Assembly: GCA_021107345.1 (NCBI GenBank)
Contig: JAIOSX010000195.1
Location: 1-8,457 of the forward strand
DNA length: 8,457 bases
Reading direction: 5' to 3'
Origin: Candidatus Aegiribacteria sp.
GTDB taxonomy: Bacteria; Fermentibacterota; Fermentibacteria; Fermentibacterales; Fermentibacteraceae
Below the pieces are notes generated by a model. That model ran no database searches. It was given only the letters and a program-made list of their open reading frames with translations, and was not told the DNA's origin. The position numbers and the translations under genes are program-made. Position 1 is the stretch's first letter. Each line of letters begins with the position of its first letter. Positions 1 through 5,776 of the stretch are shown one piece after another.

Positions 1-236
1 TATTGCTTGAAAAGCTGATTGATATTTACACGGAAGTATTTGGTCATGAACCTCAAGTCGAATCCATACATGCAGGGCTGGAATGCGGTATTATCGGTGA
101 CAGGATCGGTGGGATGGACATGATATCCATGGGTCCTGATATCAGGGATGTTCACATACCGGGAGAAAGGGTAAGCATTTCTTCACTTCAGCGTTTCTGG
201 AAGTTCTTCTTATCCTTACTTGAAACTCTGGATTAA
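1..236 (+). CDS. pepD: Aminoacyl-histidine dipeptidase (PepD-like, M20 family), C-terminal fragment
   Basis: This is the last 77 codons of a gene whose 5' part lies outside the window; the first complete codon starts at position 3 and the stop is TAA at 234-236. Seen in the sequence: IHAGLECGIIGDRIGGMDMI followed by SMGPDIRDVHIPGERVSI and a closing helix rich in F, W and L. This matches the carboxy end of bacterial PepD, a cytosolic metallo-dipeptidase that cleaves Xaa-His and other dipeptides. By family knowledge the His of the DVHIPGE motif (codon 153-155) is expected to be a zinc ligand, and the AGLECG stretch lies in the catalytic domain. The catalytic residues of the N-terminal part (the HxD motif and the paired Glu) cannot be seen here. 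The gene converges on the FAD oxidoreductase gene, with a large hairpin between them. The TTG at position 3 is an internal leucine codon, not a start. Family assignment is confident; the exact peptide preference is not. Confidence 0.9.
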   Translation, partial: LLEKLIDIYTEVFGHEPQVESIHAGLECGIIGDRIGGMDMISMGPDIRDVHIPGERVSISSLQRFWKFFLSLLETLD

Positions 237-241
237 GCAAA

Positions 242-318
242 GGGCCGGGCCTGACATCTGAACATTTGTTACATATTAAATATAAACAGTCAAAATGTTA
301 AGTTGTCAGGCCCGGCCC
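242..318. terminator. Long GC-rich hairpin between convergent genes, possible bidirectional terminator or intergenic repeat
   Basis: A perfect 15-bp inverted repeat: GGGCCGGGCCTGACA at 242-256 pairs with TGTCAGGCCCGGCCC at 304-318. After a 4x4 internal loop, a second 7-bp stem forms from AACATTT (261-267) and AAATGTT (293-299), leaving an AT-rich loop at 268-292. The element starts 5 bases after the pepD stop and ends 3 bases before the stop codon of the minus-strand oxidoreductase gene, so its position suits termination or 3'-end protection in both directions. A proper U-tract is missing: on the plus strand CCATTACGG follows, and on the minus strand only TTTGC. It could therefore be an RNA-stabilising structure or a dispersed palindromic element rather than a classical intrinsic terminator. 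The structure is certain; the function is inferred. Confidence 0.6.
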
Positions 319-321
319 CCA

Positions 322-1782
322 TTACGGCCCCATCAGGTTATCCCGGTCGATAACCCTTCTGATGGTTTCCATCCCTCTTATCTCATTCTCTGAGTACATC
401 AGCTTCAGGTAATCGAGCTTCATCTTTCCAAGCCCGTGTTCAGCGGATACAGTACCACCCATTTCCACAGCAGCTGTCGCTATTTCCCTCATGGCGGAGT
501 CGGCCAGAAGCATCTGGTGCGGGTTCTGCGGCATTGCATTGGCATGAATATGTCCGTCCCCGGCGTGGCCGAAGATAACGAAGGGCAACCCTCTTTCCTC
601 CAGAATACTCCTGGTCATTGTGTAGTATTTTTCAAGTTTGGACGGCTCTACCGCGCCGTCGGAACCGAATTTGTGAATAGAGGGGTACTTCCTCCTTGAT
701 TCCGAGATGCAGTGATTGACAGCTTCCGGCAATGCGTGTCTGAAATCCTTGATTCTCTTTCTTTCGGAAGGCTCAAAACCACCCCAGGCAGTTTCCGGGT
801 TTGAATTCGATGCGACCAGCATTTCATCCAGGGTTACAAGAATCTTCTCAAGATGTTCATCGCTATCGGCTTCAGCTCTCAGAAGCAGGCAGAAAGCTGC
901 GTTTTCGGGTGGAAGTGGAAGTTCTCCTGGATGTGATCTCAGGAAATCCATACACATGTTGTCCATCATTTCCAGGGCTCTTATCCGGAGAGGTTCCCCG
1001 GCATGCAGCAGTGAATTGAAAAGCTTCCAGAAGGATCCTGCATTTTCTGGAAATACTGCAAGATCGATAACATACACAGGTTCAGGTGCCAGTTTCAGCT
1101 CAGCTTCTACAATAAAGCCAAGTGTTCCCTCAGAGCCGATGAACAGATCTATCAGATCCATACCTCCGCGCATATGGTATCCTGCGGCATTCTTCGGCGG
1201 CTGTTCTTTTCTGAGGGACGGCAGCTGAAGCGTTCCAAGAACGGGATGTGTGCATGTGAGGTTATCGAACATATGCAGGCCCCGTTTTATATTCAGCAGC
1301 TTGCCGTCGGGGAGTACGATTTCCAATCCTTCGACCCATTTTCTTGTCGACCCGTATAAAAAGCTGTCAGCTCCAGAGGCGTCAGTGGCAATGGTACCCC
1401 CAACAGAAGCTGTTTCCTCCGTAGGATCCGGAGGATAGAAAAGGTTCTCCGTATTCGCAGACACAAAGGAATTTAGCTCTTCTATCGTTACACCTGCACC
1501 GGCCACGATATTGCCGTTATCAAGACATCTGATATCCTTCAGTGCTGATGCTGATATCACTGCCCCTCCCTGCGGGAGAGCTCCCCCCGATATGCCGGTT
1601 AATCCGCCCGAAACCGTTAATGGAATATCACTCTTCGAACATTCTCTGATGTATTTCTCAGCTTCATCGGTGTTTTCAGGCCAGGCAGCGGCTTCACACC
1701 ATGCACCTGACAGATTTGACTCATCCTGTAAAAGATCGGCACACATTTCCGATACGTTTTTTCTTCCTGTAACAGATCTCAT
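322..1782 (-). CDS. FAD-binding oxidoreductase, GlcD / D-lactate dehydrogenase type
   Basis: A 486-residue flavoprotein of the FAD-linked oxidase family that oxidises D-2-hydroxy acids such as D-lactate or glycolate to 2-oxo acids. The N-terminal FAD-binding domain (about residues 30-235) shows the pyrophosphate-binding stretch SGGLTGISGGALP (58-70), PPDPT (117-121), GGTIATDASG (128-137), YGSTRKWVEGLEIVLPDG (143-160) and DLFIGSEGTLGFI (212-224). The C-terminal FAD-oxidase cap domain (about 240-484) shows HKFGSDGAVEP (370-380), GHAGDGHIHAN (405-415) with the substrate/metal-site histidines, and EHGLGKMKLDYL (448-459). Length is close to E. coli GlcD (about 500). The start ATG is backed by GGAGGG six bases upstream on the minus strand. 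No signal peptide or membrane segment is seen, so the protein is probably cytosolic or peripheral to the membrane. No GlcE, GlcF, LutA/B or electron-transfer flavoprotein gene is adjacent, so the acceptor and substrate are unknown. The residues usually seen as GSDMAVP read GSDGAVEP, a mild variation. Confidence 0.85.
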   Translation of the reverse strand: MRSVTGRKNVSEMCADLLQDESNLSGAWCEAAAWPENTDEAEKYIRECSKSDIPLTVSGGLTGISGGALPQGGAVISASALKDIRCLDNGNIVAGAGVTIEELNSFVSANTENLFYPPDPTEETASVGGTIATDASGADSFLYGSTRKWVEGLEIVLPDGKLLNIKRGLHMFDNLTCTHPVLGTLQLPSLRKEQPPKNAAGYHMRGGMDLIDLFIGSEGTLGFIVEAELKLAPEPVYVIDLAVFPENAGSFWKLFNSLLHAGEPLRIRALEMMDNMCMDFLRSHPGELPLPPENAAFCLLLRAEADSDEHLEKILVTLDEMLVASNSNPETAWGGFEPSERKRIKDFRHALPEAVNHCISESRRKYPSIHKFGSDGAVEPSKLEKYYTMTRSILEERGLPFVIFGHAGDGHIHANAMPQNPHQMLLADSAMREIATAAVEMGGTVSAEHGLGKMKLDYLKLMYSENEIRGMETIRRVIDRDNLMGP

Positions 1783-1810
1783 GGGGACCCTCCGTGAGTT
1801 ATGTTAAAAT

Positions 1811-1834
1811 GTTCGGGGTTACTACTCCCGGAAC
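1811..1834. promoter_or_regulatory. Imperfect inverted repeat in the divergent intergenic region, possible operator
   Basis: GTTCGGGG (1811-1818) and CCCGGAAC (1827-1834) form an imperfect palindrome (GTTC outer arms, GGG/CCC inner arms with one extra G on the right) around a short AT-containing centre. It lies just upstream of the candidate -10 for the leuC operon and within the leader side of the oxidoreductase gene, where a regulator of either operon could bind. No named regulator motif is recognised, and such a short imperfect repeat may be chance. Confidence 0.2.
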
Positions 1835-1846
1835 TGATTGTATAAT
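1818..1846 (+). promoter_or_regulatory. Candidate sigma-70 promoter for the leuC-leuD-barrel operon
   Basis: A perfect TATAAT at 1841-1846 lies 58 bases upstream of the leuC start. Seventeen bases upstream of it, GTTACT (1818-1823) matches the -35 consensus at only three of six positions. Transcription would start near 1853, giving a leader of about 50 bases. No leader peptide, T-box or attenuator structure fits in that leader. An 8-base palindrome, ACTATAGT (1851-1858), sits at the predicted start site and also contains TATAGT on both strands. Confidence 0.4.
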
Positions 1847-1904
1847 TCATACTATAGTGAATCGATCACAGGAGCAGGAATATTCTTGAGGAAAGGTTCT
1901 ACAA

Positions 1905-3164
1905 ATGGGAGAAACATTTGCAATTAAAGTACTTAGCCGGGCTACAGGGAATAAGGTCAGGGAAGGTGAAATAGTATTTGTCGAACCTGACTACATTCTG
2001 ACTCATGATAACAGCGCGGCGATAATAGGCAAATTTGAATCTACTGTTCCGGGGGGCAGGGTCATGTATCCCGGAAGGATAGCCATTGTGCTTGATCACG
2101 TTATTCCGGCCGCTTCCAGCAAGCACGCCGCCGGTCATAAGAAGGTAAGGGAATTCGTAAGGGAACAGGGTATAACAAACTTTTTCGATATCGGAGTCGG
2201 CGTTTGTCACCAGGTTATGCCCGAAATGGGGCTGGTGATGCCGGGATCAATTGTTGTTGGAAGCGACAGCCATACTTGCACTTATGGTGCATTCAACTGT
2301 TTCGCCACCGGTATCGACAGAACCGAAGCAGCCGGTATCTGGATAACCGGCCGAACCTGGTTCAAAGTACCGGAAACGATCAATATTGATCTTACCGGAG
2401 CTTTTAATGCCGGGGTTTCCGCGAAGGATCTGATCCTTACCATCATAGGAGACGTGGGTGCCGGGGGAGCGAATTATATGGCTGTTGAGTTCAACGGACC
2501 TGCTGTAGGCGGACTGAGAATATCCGACAGGATGACCATCGCAAATATGGGGATCGAGATGGGGGCGAAGATAGCCGCGTTTCCCGCCAATATCATGACA
2601 AGTAAATACTATGAGGCTCTGGACCTTCCGGTTACCGGTGCTGTCTGGAGCGATCATGACGCCGAATATGCCAGAACCCTGGAGTACGACCTTGAGAACA
2701 TCATACCTGTTATAGCGTGTCCCCATCAGGTGGACAATGTTGTTCCGGTTAAAGAGATGGCCGGCATGAAGATCGACCAGATCTTACTTGGAACCTGTAC
2801 GAACGGCAGAGTCGAAGATCTCAAAACGGCCGCCGATATTCTGAGAGGAGAGAAGATTCATTCCGGTGTAAGAATGCTGGTTGCTCCAGCCTCCAGGGAG
2901 GAATATCTCAAAGCAATGAAGATGGGTATTGTACAGGATCTGGTCAGCGCGGGCGCTGTTGTACTGCCGCCGGGCTGCGGTCCCTGTCTGGGAGCGCATC
3001 AGGGTGCCCTTGCTCCGGGCGAGAAATGCCTTTCCACAGCAAACAGGAATTTCAAGGGAAGAATGGGTGAAAAAGAAGCTGAGATATACCTGTCCAGCCC
3101 GGAAACGGCAGCAGTATCGGCCTTGACGGGCAAGATTCGGGACCCAAGGGAGGTACTCAAATGA
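1905..3164 (+). CDS. leuC: Aconitase-family isomerase large subunit, 3-isopropylmalate dehydratase-like (LeuC)
   Basis: This 419-residue protein is the large, iron-sulfur subunit of a two-subunit aconitase-type hydro-lyase, most simply the enzyme that converts 2-isopropylmalate to 3-isopropylmalate in cytosolic leucine synthesis. The three 4Fe-4S ligands are visible: Cys298 in GTCTNGR, and Cys358 and Cys361 in PPGCGPCLGAHQG. Other family blocks are GSDSHT (119-124), ATGIDRTEAAGIW (134-146), FPANIM (226-231) and NRNFKGRMG (380-388). At about 420 residues it belongs to the shorter LeuC/HacA/AksD-like group, not to the roughly 465-residue E. coli LeuC group. That shorter group also contains homoaconitases and dimethylmalate dehydratases, so the substrate is not settled. 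AAAGG at 1892-1896, within GAGGAAAGG, gives a ribosome-binding site eight bases before the ATG. The stop overlaps the leuD-like start by four bases (ATGA), as expected for subunits made in equal amounts. Confidence 0.88.
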   Translation: MGETFAIKVLSRATGNKVREGEIVFVEPDYILTHDNSAAIIGKFESTVPGGRVMYPGRIAIVLDHVIPAASSKHAAGHKKVREFVREQGITNFFDIGVGVCHQVMPEMGLVMPGSIVVGSDSHTCTYGAFNCFATGIDRTEAAGIWITGRTWFKVPETINIDLTGAFNAGVSAKDLILTIIGDVGAGGANYMAVEFNGPAVGGLRISDRMTIANMGIEMGAKIAAFPANIMTSKYYEALDLPVTGAVWSDHDAEYARTLEYDLENIIPVIACPHQVDNVVPVKEMAGMKIDQILLGTCTNGRVEDLKTAADILRGEKIHSGVRMLVAPASREEYLKAMKMGIVQDLVSAGAVVLPPGCGPCLGAHQGALAPGEKCLSTANRNFKGRMGEKEAEIYLSSPETAAVSALTGKIRDPREVLK

Positions 3165-3655
3165 ATGTATTCCACTACCCTCAGAACGATATCAACACTG
3201 ATCTGCTTTTTCCGGGTAAATATACCTACACCTGTTCCACGGGTCCTGAGATAATTGAGCATCTACTGGAGGATCTCGATTCGTCCTTTGCGGGGGCAGT
3301 TCAACCTGGAGATATAATAATCGCAGGGGAGAACTTCGGATGCGGATCAAGCAGGGAACAGCCTTCTCTGGGTCTGAAATATGTGGGTGTGAAAGCAGTA
3401 ATCGCGAAATCATTTGCAAGAATATTTTACAGGAGTGCAGTTAACCAGGGACTTCTATTAATTCAGAGTCCGGGAGCTGTGGCTTCCTACACTGAAGGCG
3501 ATGATGTTGCAGTTGATCCCGCCGCGGGAGAAGTACGTGTGGGAGACAAGGTGTTCAGTTTCCCTTCACTGCCCGCTGAAATGCTGGAAATCCTTGAAGA
3601 TGGTGGACTGCTTAATCACATAAAGAAACAGTATGACCGGGGAGATGAAGCATGA
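3161..3655 (+). CDS. leuD: Aconitase-family isomerase small subunit, 3-isopropylmalate dehydratase-like (LeuD)
   Basis: This 164-residue protein is the small 'swivel' subunit that completes the active site of the LeuC-like partner. Diagnostic blocks are NDINTDLLFPGKY (9-21), ENFGCGSSREQPSLGLK (57-73) and AKSFARIFYRSAVNQG (82-97), which include the residues that contact the substrate carboxylates. Its length is typical of the short LeuD form paired with 420-residue LeuC proteins. The mobile loop that in archaeal homologues reads YLVM (isopropylmalate) or YLRT (homoaconitate) reads YTYT here (21-24), so specificity cannot be read off directly. The ATG overlaps the leuC stop in ATGA (3161-3164), and its own stop overlaps the next gene in another ATGA (3652-3655). 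Translation is probably coupled along the operon. leuA, leuB and ilv genes are not in the window. Confidence 0.88.
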   Translation: MNVFHYPQNDINTDLLFPGKYTYTCSTGPEIIEHLLEDLDSSFAGAVQPGDIIIAGENFGCGSSREQPSLGLKYVGVKAVIAKSFARIFYRSAVNQGLLLIQSPGAVASYTEGDDVAVDPAAGEVRVGDKVFSFPSLPAEMLEILEDGGLLNHIKKQYDRGDEA

Positions 3656-4287
3656 AGATCGTTGCCGCTGTTTCCTTTCTCGCACTTGTGTTTTTCGTTT
3701 TGCAGGCTTCCGGTTCCGACGATATCTCGGTCAGTGCGGGGCCTATCATATCCAATCTTGCTCCGATGGATTCCGTCTACGAAAACAGATTTCTCACACC
3801 CGGAACATCGGTGGGTCTTGCTGTAGATATCGATGCGCCGGGAATACTGGACTTCAGGATAACAGGTGAGTACTTCTGGAAGAATTCTTCTCCTATCGGA
3901 TGGGATGGTGAACTGAGCGCAGTCCTGGTTTCAATCATGCCACTGGCGAAATACGAAGTGTTCAACAAATTCTCCGTCTTCGCCGGAGCAGGAGGTGTAT
4001 TCATAACCGGTAAGTACAGCGGAACGGATGACTTCGGGGAATTTGTCGAAGTTGAAGGAAGTTCAGCAGGTTTCATTTTATCTGTTGGAGCTGAAGTTCT
4101 CCTTGTCGGGCCCCTCTCCGGCAGGCTTGAGTATAGAAGGTCTTTTGCTGATCTTAAAACGGACAATGCCATAATAGACGGAGAGGAATCATCAGTTTAT
4201 CCCGCTGCTGAAGCTGACCTGGGAAGTTCTCAGTTCTGCATAACATTCCCCGTAAGCCTGTTCGGCGGTTCCGGGGCCATTTTCTGA
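3652..4287 (+). CDS. Small exported protein, probable outer-membrane beta-barrel
   Basis: I do not recognise a named family for this 211-residue protein. Seen: an N-terminal signal peptide (Met-Lys-Ile, then a hydrophobic run to about residue 18) with a plausible signal peptidase I site after Ala-Ser-Gly at 19-21. There is no lipobox Cys. The mature part alternates polar and hydrophobic residues in stretches rich in Gly, Ser and aromatics, for example LDFRITGEYFW (66-76), KFSVFAGAGGVFITGKY (106-122), AGFILSVGAEVLL (139-151) and SGRLEYRRSF (156-165). It ends in Phe, as many BAM substrates do. This pattern fits an 8-stranded OmpA/OmpW-like barrel (the 'outer membrane protein beta-barrel domain' group). 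The start overlaps the leuD-like stop in ATGA, with GGGGAG 8-13 bases upstream, which is an unusual place for an envelope protein. One cysteine (196) lies near the end. Function is unknown; the barrel is inferred from pattern only. Confidence 0.7.
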   Translation: MKIVAAVSFLALVFFVLQASGSDDISVSAGPIISNLAPMDSVYENRFLTPGTSVGLAVDIDAPGILDFRITGEYFWKNSSPIGWDGELSAVLVSIMPLAKYEVFNKFSVFAGAGGVFITGKYSGTDDFGEFVEVEGSSAGFILSVGAEVLLVGPLSGRLEYRRSFADLKTDNAIIDGEESSVYPAAEADLGSSQFCITFPVSLFGGSGAIF

Positions 4288-4292
4288 GAATA

Positions 4293-4321
4293 TTGACGAA
4301 CTGTGTTTTTTTCAATAATAT
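4293..4321 (+). promoter_or_regulatory. Sigma-70-type promoter for the tRNA-Thr-glmM-glmS transcript
   Basis: TTGACG (4293-4298, five of six to consensus) and TAATAT (4316-4321) are separated by exactly 17 bases. Transcription would begin near 4327-4330, leaving a 5' leader of only about 5-8 bases before the mature tRNA at 4335. A run of seven T occupies the spacer (4306-4312). The promoter begins six bases after the stop of the barrel-protein gene. No other promoter is apparent before glmM, so this one probably serves glmM and glmS as well. Confidence 0.65.
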
Positions 4322-4334
4322 CCATTACTACGGA

Positions 4335-4410
4335 GCCGGCGTAGCTCAGCTGGCAGAGCAGCGCATTCGTAATGCGCAGGTCAACGGTTCGATTCCGTTC
4401 GCCGGCTCCA
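4335..4410 (+). tRNA. tRNA-Thr (anticodon CGT), CCA encoded
   Basis: The full cloverleaf can be drawn: acceptor GCCGGCG (4335-4341) with CGCCGGC (4400-4406); D stem GCTC/GAGC (4344-4347, 4356-4359); anticodon stem GCGCA/TGCGC (4361-4365, 4373-4377) around loop TTCGTAA with anticodon CGT at 4368-4370; variable loop AGGTC; T stem AACGG/CCGTT (4383-4387, 4395-4399) around TTCGATT. All stems are perfectly paired. The discriminator base is T (4407), followed by a genomic CCA (4408-4410). It reads ACG codons. The anticodon arm is close to that of E. coli thrW. The U73 discriminator is unusual for bacterial tRNA-Thr as I know it (E. coli has A73). No intron is present. Confidence 0.97.
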
Positions 4411-4418
4411 GATTTCAT

Positions 4419-4424
4419 AGGGAA
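4419..4424 (+). promoter_or_regulatory. Ribosome binding site of the phosphohexomutase gene
   Basis: AGGGAA at 4419-4424 lies just before the ATG at 4430, inside the only 19 bases that separate the tRNA 3' end (4410) from the coding region. If tRNA and mRNA are made as one transcript, 3' processing of the tRNA would leave an mRNA with a very short leader that still keeps this site. Confidence 0.6.
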
Positions 4425-4429
4425 GATTT

Positions 4430-5776
4430 ATGAAACCAATTATCAGTGGATCAGGAATCAGGGGTATATTCGGCGCTTCCCTTACTATTGCTGATGTGGT
4501 GGAATTTTCCTCCACGTTTGGAATCCTTGCCGGCAGGGGGCCTGTTGTTGTCGGAAGGGACACCAGAAGAAGCGGACCAGCTGTTGAGGCTGCAGTAGCT
4601 GCAGGTCTTATGTCCGTTGGTTGTGACCCCCTTCTAATGGGTATAGTACCTACCCCTACAGTACAGCTTGAAGCCATGCGAGAAGGAATTCGTGGCGGAA
4701 TAGCAATTACTTCAAGCCACAATCCCGGCGAATGGAACGCACTGAAACTAATAGGGTCCGATGGCATTTTCCTGAGATCATCAGGCAGGAATCGTTTGCT
4801 GGAGATGCTTGGCAGGGAGAGGGAGCATGCGGATTACAGAAAAGTGGGTATTCCACTGGAATTGAGCGGTTCGGTGGAAAGGCATATTGAAGGTATACTT
4901 TCAATACCGTGGCTTGTTAAAGATGGAAGACCACTGAGAGCAGTGCTTGATGTTACCGGTGGAGCTGCTGCCTCGTTCGCTCCCATGCTGATGGAAAGAC
5001 TTGGAGTCGATTACACGGTCATCAATCCTGAAATGACACCCGAAGGTGATTTTCCACGTATTGCGGAGCCAACCGTTGAAAGCCTGACAGAGCTCTCCAG
5101 GGCAGTGATTGATGAAAACGCTGATATAGGCTTTGCATTTGATCCCGACGGAGACAGACTTGCTCTGGTAGATGAGAACGGAAGAATAATCGGTGAGGAT
5201 TACACTATAGCCCTTGCATTTGATTTTGTCCTTTCTGTCAGGCCCGGGCCTGCTGTTGTCAATCTTTCAACCTCAAGACTGGCCGAGGATGTCGCCTCGA
5301 AACATGGATGCAGACTTTATCGCAGCCCTGTGGGTGAGGTGAACGTAGTGGAGGAGATGGAAAAGCGTGACGCTATCATTGGCGGAGAAGGTAACGGCGG
5401 CGTAATCGACCGGGCTTTCCACTCCGGCAGGGACAGTGGTGTAGCAATGGCCTGCGCGGTTTCATTCCTCAGAGATAATCCAGGCTCCAGCATTGGAAGC
5501 TGGGCGGACAGTTATCCATCCTACACCATGTTCAAGAAGAAGCTGCCGCTGATAACCGGATTCGAGTCATTAGGTTCCAGACTGTTGGATGAGTACGGAC
5601 CCCCGGACGATACAAGGGACGGTCTATGGTATTTGCGTGATGGCGGCTGGATGCATATCAGACCATCAGGTACGGAACCGGTGGTCAGGTTCATTGCGGA
5701 GAACAGGAATAATAGTTACATTGAGAAGGACTTCCGTATCTTCCGCTTAGCAATGGAGAGTGTATGTGTGGAATAG
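4430..5776 (+). CDS. glmM: Phosphohexomutase, probable phosphoglucosamine mutase
   Basis: A 448-residue member of the alpha-D-phosphohexomutase family, most likely the cytosolic enzyme turning glucosamine-6-phosphate into glucosamine-1-phosphate. The four functional loops are all present in order: the phosphoserine loop TSSHNP with Ser96 as the expected phospho-acceptor; the metal loop DPDGDR (238-243); the sugar loop GEGNGG (319-324); and the phosphate loop RPSGTEP (411-417). The N-terminal ISGSGIRGIFG (5-15) stands where relatives often have FGTSGIRG. Length matches the usual 440-465. The immediate neighbour glmS, overlapping by 13 bases, argues for the glucosamine activity. On sequence alone a phosphoglucomutase/phosphomannomutase is possible, because the GlmM-typical GEQSGH loop is replaced by GEGNGG (as I recall from Bacteroidetes-like and archaeal homologues). 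The gene is probably transcribed from the tRNA-Thr promoter. Confidence 0.85.
   Translation: MKPIISGSGIRGIFGASLTIADVVEFSSTFGILAGRGPVVVGRDTRRSGPAVEAAVAAGLMSVGCDPLLMGIVPTPTVQLEAMREGIRGGIAITSSHNPGEWNALKLIGSDGIFLRSSGRNRLLEMLGREREHADYRKVGIPLELSGSVERHIEGILSIPWLVKDGRPLRAVLDVTGGAAASFAPMLMERLGVDYTVINPEMTPEGDFPRIAEPTVESLTELSRAVIDENADIGFAFDPDGDRLALVDENGRIIGEDYTIALAFDFVLSVRPGPAVVNLSTSRLAEDVASKHGCRLYRSPVGEVNVVEEMEKRDAIIGGEGNGGVIDRAFHSGRDSGVAMACAVSFLRDNPGSSIGSWADSYPSYTMFKKKLPLITGFESLGSRLLDEYGPPDDTRDGLWYLRDGGWMHIRPSGTEPVVRFIAENRNNSYIEKDFRIFRLAMESVCVE
5755..5760 (+). promoter_or_regulatory. Ribosome binding site of glmS inside the end of glmM
   Basis: GGAGAG (5755-5760) sits three to five bases before the glmS ATG at 5764 and is embedded in the last codons of glmM. 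Together with the 13-base coding overlap it fixes the glmS start, and hence the Cys2 needed for amidotransferase activity. Translational coupling with glmM is likely. Confidence 0.6.

Noticed and set aside
716..1228. A long plus-strand open frame (170 codons) opposite the FAD oxidoreductase gene
   Set aside because: It is rich in Ser, Arg and Pro, has no recognisable motif, and lies wholly antisense to a gene with clear family motifs; it is a mirror of that gene's codon usage.
1783..1904. Leucine-responsive leader peptide or T-box ahead of leuC
   Set aside because: No short frame with a run of leucine codons, no terminator/antiterminator pair and no T-box sequence are visible in the 122 bases; only a candidate promoter and a weak palindrome.
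4266..4312. Possible terminator of the leuCD-barrel operon: CGGTTC (4266-4271) against GAACTG (4298-4303), followed by seven T
   Set aside because: The stem is only 6 bp with a G-T pair and a 26-base loop, it starts inside the coding region, and the T-run lies in the spacer of the tRNA promoter; too weak to call.
4291..4317. TATTGA/TCAATA inverted repeat overlapping the -35 and -10 of the tRNA promoter
   Set aside because: Only six AT-rich base pairs that largely restate the promoter elements themselves; expected by chance and not supported as an operator.
5700..5763. glmS ribozyme/riboswitch upstream of glmS
   Set aside because: The region is the coding end of glmM, and glmS starts inside it; none of the ribozyme's conserved core can be accommodated.
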